A stretch of DNA of 64,000 nucleotides, from NCBI GenBank assembly GCA_003149345.1, contig QFWI01000031.1:160325-224324 (forward strand). The letters are read 5' to 3'. Below the pieces are notes generated by a model that did no database searches, was not told the DNA's origin, and saw nothing but the letters and a program-made list of their open reading frames with translations. Below are positions 60,383 to 64,000 of this stretch, in pieces. This DNA comes from Vampirovibrio chlorellavorus (lineage in GTDB: Bacteria; Cyanobacteriota; Vampirovibrionia; Vampirovibrionales; Vampirovibrionaceae). Position 1 is the first letter of the stretch, and each line of letters opens with the position of its first letter. Made by a program: the position numbers and the translations under genes.

Positions 60383-63300
60383 GTGACCAGCGTCAAGCCA
60401 CCCACCGTTCGCTTTTCTGGATACCGCTATGATAAAAATGGCAAGCCTGAACTGTTCCTGCCCGGTTTTCAAGATCCCAAAATCACCAAGGTGCAAGCGC
60501 AAATTCTGTCCTCCCCAGACGCCGACGCGGCCAACGCCGATCGGGTCGAGCTGACCAAAGACACCGCAAACGGCTATTGGCGACTGCAAAACCACGAACC
60601 CCTAAAACCGGGCGCTGTTTATCGCTTTGAGGCTCTGGATACCGAGGGGAAACCGGTTGAAGTGCCCCTGGATTATCTGGAAACGGTCACCGTCCACAAC
60701 AGCAAAACCAAACAAGCCGATACCTTCAACCGCATTGCCCTGCACGATTTGCAAACCCCGCAAAAAAGCTCGGTCATCGCCGATATTTACGCCGACAGCA
60801 TCCTGACCCAGGATCAGATCAAAGCGGTGGATGCCCAGCAGCGTGAACAGCGGGGCTGGGATAAGAATTTGCCTGCCAATCGCCTGCCCGTCTTGCCCAT
60901 TCGCAATCACTTCAACAAATTCAATAAAATCACTTTGGGACAGCCTAACAAACAGTTAGACAAAACCGATCAGCCCGCTGCTGAAGCGAACGCCAAGGTG
61001 GCCGGGCAAAGCCACGAAGATGGTCTGAACGAACTGATTCCCAGCTTGAAAGAACAAGGCTTCAGCGCCATTTTATTCAAGCCCTTCATCGGAGGGGATA
61101 ACTTGTCCTCCCACCGCTACTGGACCACCGATCCCTACATCCTCAACGACACATTCCGCAATAAGGAAACGTTCCGGGACTCTCTGGACATGATGTTGAA
61201 AAACGGCATGAAGGTCATCGCCGACGGGGCCTTTGTCAACCAGGGCATGAACGGGGTACAGATTCTCTCCAACCTGCGCAACCGGGCCAATTCTCCCTAT
61301 TGGGGCAACTGGTTCCACTTTGGGGAAAACGAAACCAGCGATCGTACCAAATTACCCAGCCTGGCCCAGGAACCCTACAAGTTTGGCATCTTGCCCACCA
61401 AAACAATCGCCGGACGCAGTGAAGTTGATTTTGACGCCTTTGCCATCCGCATCCTCAACAATCCGGTCAAGGACGATTATCAGGCCGTCAAACCCACTTT
61501 CATCGAACTGTACGATCCCCGCCTGGAGGACGAGCAGGGCCACCCAAAACCGGTGAGCCCGGCACTGGCCGTCCAGTTAAAAAGCAGCAAAAACTCCGTG
61601 CAAAAGTATCGCTTTCCGGTGGATCCCAAAGAAGTGCGGGCCAAGCTGGAAGCCAGCAGCCAGGGGCTCAATCCTAAAGCCAAATTTCTGGATTGGAAAA
61701 ACCTGATCCTGACCACCCCGGAAAACGATCACTCCTCCAAAAAATGGGACGGCCAACTGGATGTGGCCCTGATGAACACCCAAAGCCCGGAAGTGGTGAA
61801 TTACCTGAAAGGGGCGGTGAATTACTGGAGCCGCATGGTCATGAACCACTACACCCGTCAGGTAGCGGTGAATATGGCCAAGGCCAAACAGGCCCTCAAA
61901 GCGGCCGCTAACGGAAAAGAGCCCACAGCCGCCGAGATTTTAGCCCAAGTGACTCAAAAGGACAGCAAGGATCAGGCGGCGCTGGCCATTCTGCCCCCCG
62001 TAACACACCCCGTGGATCAGATTGATGCTGAACGGGCTGAACAATTTGCCCAAAACGCCCCAAGCATTGAGGCGGAGCGAACCGGCCCAACCTTTGCCCA
62101 TAACCTGCTGGAAAATGTGCCCTTAAACACGGTGCCTTTCCCCATCCTGTTCAAGGCCAACCTAAATGAAGACCAGTTTTTAAAGGCCCTGCCCCTCCGT
62201 CAGGGCAAGCTGCTCAACGCCCTGGAAGATCGATTCCTCACCCTGATCGACATTCCCTACGTGGGCAAACCCTTTGAGTATCTCAGCAAGTTTGTCTTTT
62301 CCCCGAAAATCGAAAAAGCGCTGGGCCGCAAAATGCAGCAGATTTTCAACGAACTCAGCACCACCCCCAAAGCCGGTGAAAAACTGCGCCACGAAAACAT
62401 TCAAGCCATTGTGGCCGATCAGCTGGGAGAGCCTTTATACATCAGTCTGATTACCGGAAAAAGCCTGGAAAGATCCAAAGAGTTGGCCCAGGATCCCGAG
62501 AAGCTGGAAGAGGCCTTCTACGAGAGCCTGCCCCCCAGCCTGATTCAGGCCTCCCCGAAGGAAACAGCCCGCCGGTTACCCGCTTTAATTCGTCAGCGCC
62601 TGCGAGATCTGAACTATCCCGGCCCCAATAACGGGCCTTCCTTGCAAGTCCAGATTCGGGAAGAAGTGGAAAAAATCCTTGAGGATCTGGATCCCTCGCT
62701 GGTAAACCTGGCCTCCAACGTGCTGAAAGAGCGGGAATTTGGCCTGAACTGGCGGATCGATGCCGCCAAGGACGTGGCCGATCTGGACAAGGTGCGTCAG
62801 GCCCCCAATACGGAAAAGGCCCGTGAGGCTTTCCGGGAGCAGGTGAAGTACCTCAACGAATTCTGGGGGCAAAAACTGGGCGACGCCATGCGGGGCGTTT
62901 TCCCCAAGGCTTCGGTCATCGCCGAATTGACCGACTTCGGCGCGCTGGCCCGAGACGATGAACACAGCCAGGAAGGACAAGCCCTGAAAAAGAGCCTGTT
63001 TGTGAACAACACATTTACCAGCGCCCCCAACATGGAGCATGCTTACAGCCCGCTGCTGCAAATGGTCAGCTACGCACAGCGCCCCGATGAGTTCGGGGCT
63101 TCCCAGATGACGCCCAACCACTTCCTGAAGAATCACGTGGAAAAAATGACCCAGGAAGTACCGCTCTTTACCCAGCGGCATTTCCAGAACCTGACCGCTA
63201 GCCACGATTACAGCACTACCAGTCATGCCCTGCTGATCAACCCGGAGTTGTTCAATCAGGATCGCAGCCAGAAACCGGGCCTGCTGGAATTTATGGATCA

Positions 63301-64000
63301 GGGTTTGCACGAAGTACAGTACATGCCCAGCTTTGCCCACCAGCGAGCCGAACTGAAACAAACACTGGGCCTTACCGATGACAAAGCCCTGGACCAGTGG
63401 CTGACCACCTTCCGCAAATGGTTGCAACCAGCCAGCAACGCCGACATCCCGGGTACACTGGCCAAAAAAGATCCGGCCTGGCCTCCCGAAATTTACACGG
63501 CGGATGCCAAAGCCGCTTTGTGGGATGAAAAAACAGAACACGACAAACATTACTTACGGGGCGCCCTTCCCCTGGATCTGCGCAACCAGTTCCCCAGTCA
63601 GTTACGGAAACTGATAGAAACCCGCCTGGACCCCAAGGCCGGTTTGGGCAGCAACGATCGATCCGTGTTGCGTCAACTCATGGAACAAAGCCCGGTACTG
63701 AAAGGCACAGATGAAAAGCAACAGGCCCAAGCCCTGAACACGCTGGAAAAAATCCTACAACTGCGTATGGCCGAACCCGGCGAGGCCAAGGCCATGCGGG
63801 GGGTCATCAACAACGCGGTGGCCACGGTGCTGGCGAAAGAACCTGCCGCATTGACGCCAGCCCAGCAGGAAGCCATTTGGAAAGGTGTGGATGAGGCCAT
63901 TCAGAAATGGGGTGCCCATTTTGGCTACATGCCACTGGATGCGGCCCTGAACGAGGTATTTCATTTCGCCCACCAAGGGCTCACCGAAAGCAAGCTGCCT
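60383..64000 (+). CDS. Very large GH13-like glucan enzyme, 3' end beyond the window
   Basis: A single open frame of 1206 codons runs from GTG 60383 (AAAAGGA upstream) to the window end without a stop. GH13 landmarks are widely spaced: YWTTDPYILN (~252), the first motif VIADGAFVNQ (D281), nucleophile D793 in GLNWRIDAAKD, acid/base E848 in VIAELTDF and H941-D942 in LTASHDYST. Insertions of several hundred residues separate motif 1 from motif 2. The first 180 residues look like a beta-rich accessory domain. It is probably a debranching, branching or synthase-type enzyme acting on the cell's storage glucan; the reaction is not readable. Confidence 0.8.
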   Translation, partial: MTSVKPPTVRFSGYRYDKNGKPELFLPGFQDPKITKVQAQILSSPDADAANADRVELTKDTANGYWRLQNHEPLKPGAVYRFEALDTEGKPVEVPLDYLETVTVHNSKTKQADTFNRIALHDLQTPQKSSVIADIYADSILTQDQIKAVDAQQREQRGWDKNLPANRLPVLPIRNHFNKFNKITLGQPNKQLDKTDQPAAEANAKVAGQSHEDGLNELIPSLKEQGFSAILFKPFIGGDNLSSHRYWTTDPYILNDTFRNKETFRDSLDMMLKNGMKVIADGAFVNQGMNGVQILSNLRNRANSPYWGNWFHFGENETSDRTKLPSLAQEPYKFGILPTKTIAGRSEVDFDAFAIRILNNPVKDDYQAVKPTFIELYDPRLEDEQGHPKPVSPALAVQLKSSKNSVQKYRFPVDPKEVRAKLEASSQGLNPKAKFLDWKNLILTTPENDHSSKKWDGQLDVALMNTQSPEVVNYLKGAVNYWSRMVMNHYTRQVAVNMAKAKQALKAAANGKEPTAAEILAQVTQKDSKDQAALAILPPVTHPVDQIDAERAEQFAQNAPSIEAERTGPTFAHNLLENVPLNTVPFPILFKANLNEDQFLKALPLRQGKLLNALEDRFLTLIDIPYVGKPFEYLSKFVFSPKIEKALGRKMQQIFNELSTTPKAGEKLRHENIQAIVADQLGEPLYISLITGKSLERSKELAQDPEKLEEAFYESLPPSLIQASPKETARRLPALIRQRLRDLNYPGPNNGPSLQVQIREEVEKILEDLDPSLVNLASNVLKEREFGLNWRIDAAKDVADLDKVRQAPNTEKAREAFREQVKYLNEFWGQKLGDAMRGVFPKASVIAELTDFGALARDDEHSQEGQALKKSLFVNNTFTSAPNMEHAYSPLLQMVSYAQRPDEFGASQMTPNHFLKNHVEKMTQEVPLFTQRHFQNLTASHDYSTTSHALLINPELFNQDRSQKPGLLEFMDQGLHEVQYMPSFAHQRAELKQTLGLTDDKALDQWLTTFRKWLQPASNADIPGTLAKKDPAWPPEIYTADAKAALWDEKTEHDKHYLRGALPLDLRNQFPSQLRKLIETRLDPKAGLGSNDRSVLRQLMEQSPVLKGTDEKQQAQALNTLEKILQLRMAEPGEAKAMRGVINNAVATVLAKEPAALTPAQQEAIWKGVDEAIQKWGAHFGYMPLDAALNEVFHFAHQGLTESKLP

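Overview
The window looks like a chromosomal segment of a Gram-negative bacterium of moderate GC. The gene set fits the non-photosynthetic cyanobacterial sister lineage (Vampirovibrionia/Melainabacteria, for example a Vampirovibrio relative), but this placement is an inference. The signs are a histidine kinase with a cyanobacterial-style H-box, a DUF4168 protein, GlgA/GH13 storage-glucan genes, a Maf/DUF115 glycosyltransferase, a fused ThiD-ThiE, and no photosynthesis genes. No phage, insertion sequence or CRISPR array was seen.

Layout. 1-5.2 kb: envelope genes (a truncated exported protein, WecC-type UDP-ManNAc dehydrogenase, a GT39-like membrane glycosyltransferase), a tRNA-Ser and a PHP phosphoesterase. 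6.3-8.1 kb: pterin genes, FolE2 followed by two overlapping PTPS/QueD homologues, of which the first has lost its catalytic Cys and His. 8.6-10 kb: a regulator made of four GntR-type winged helices. 10-14 kb: proBA and a metallophosphatase. 14.1-20.2 kb: a thiamine operon (thiC-thiO-thiS-thiG-thiDE) under a TPP riboswitch, with a MoeZ/ThiF-rhodanese gene facing it. 22.6-27.8 kb: an aromatic amino acid operon (DAHP synthase, AroA-AroK fusion, AroC, chorismate mutase, prephenate dehydratase) preceded by a leader peptide rich in Phe and Tyr and a complete antiterminator/terminator pair. 28-36 kb: Maf-like protein, small zinc ribbons, VOC, hemerythrin-cupin, FMN-binding split-barrel protein, matrixin protease and an MFS exporter. 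35.6-49 kb: universal stress proteins, cobalamin adenosyltransferase, trypsin-like protease, a CBS-kinase-response regulator operon, D-lactate dehydrogenase, GerMN protein, dienelactone hydrolase, HU and an orphan response regulator. 49.5-64 kb: a TPR protein and a storage-glucan region with an enlarged glycogen synthase, a GH13 enzyme, two paralogous membrane proteins and a very large GH13 protein that runs off the end.

The strongest unusual signals are: (1) a Phe/Tyr transcription attenuator in front of the aromatic operon, whose enzymes show no regulatory ACT domain; (2) four copies of a roughly 123-146 bp palindromic element with a shared core but outer arms that are complementary within each copy and different between copies; (3) the four-winged-helix regulator and a separate pair of small paralogues that look like degenerate versions of the same fold; (4) the active/degenerate PTPS pair; (5) the large GH13 protein with its divergent neighbours.
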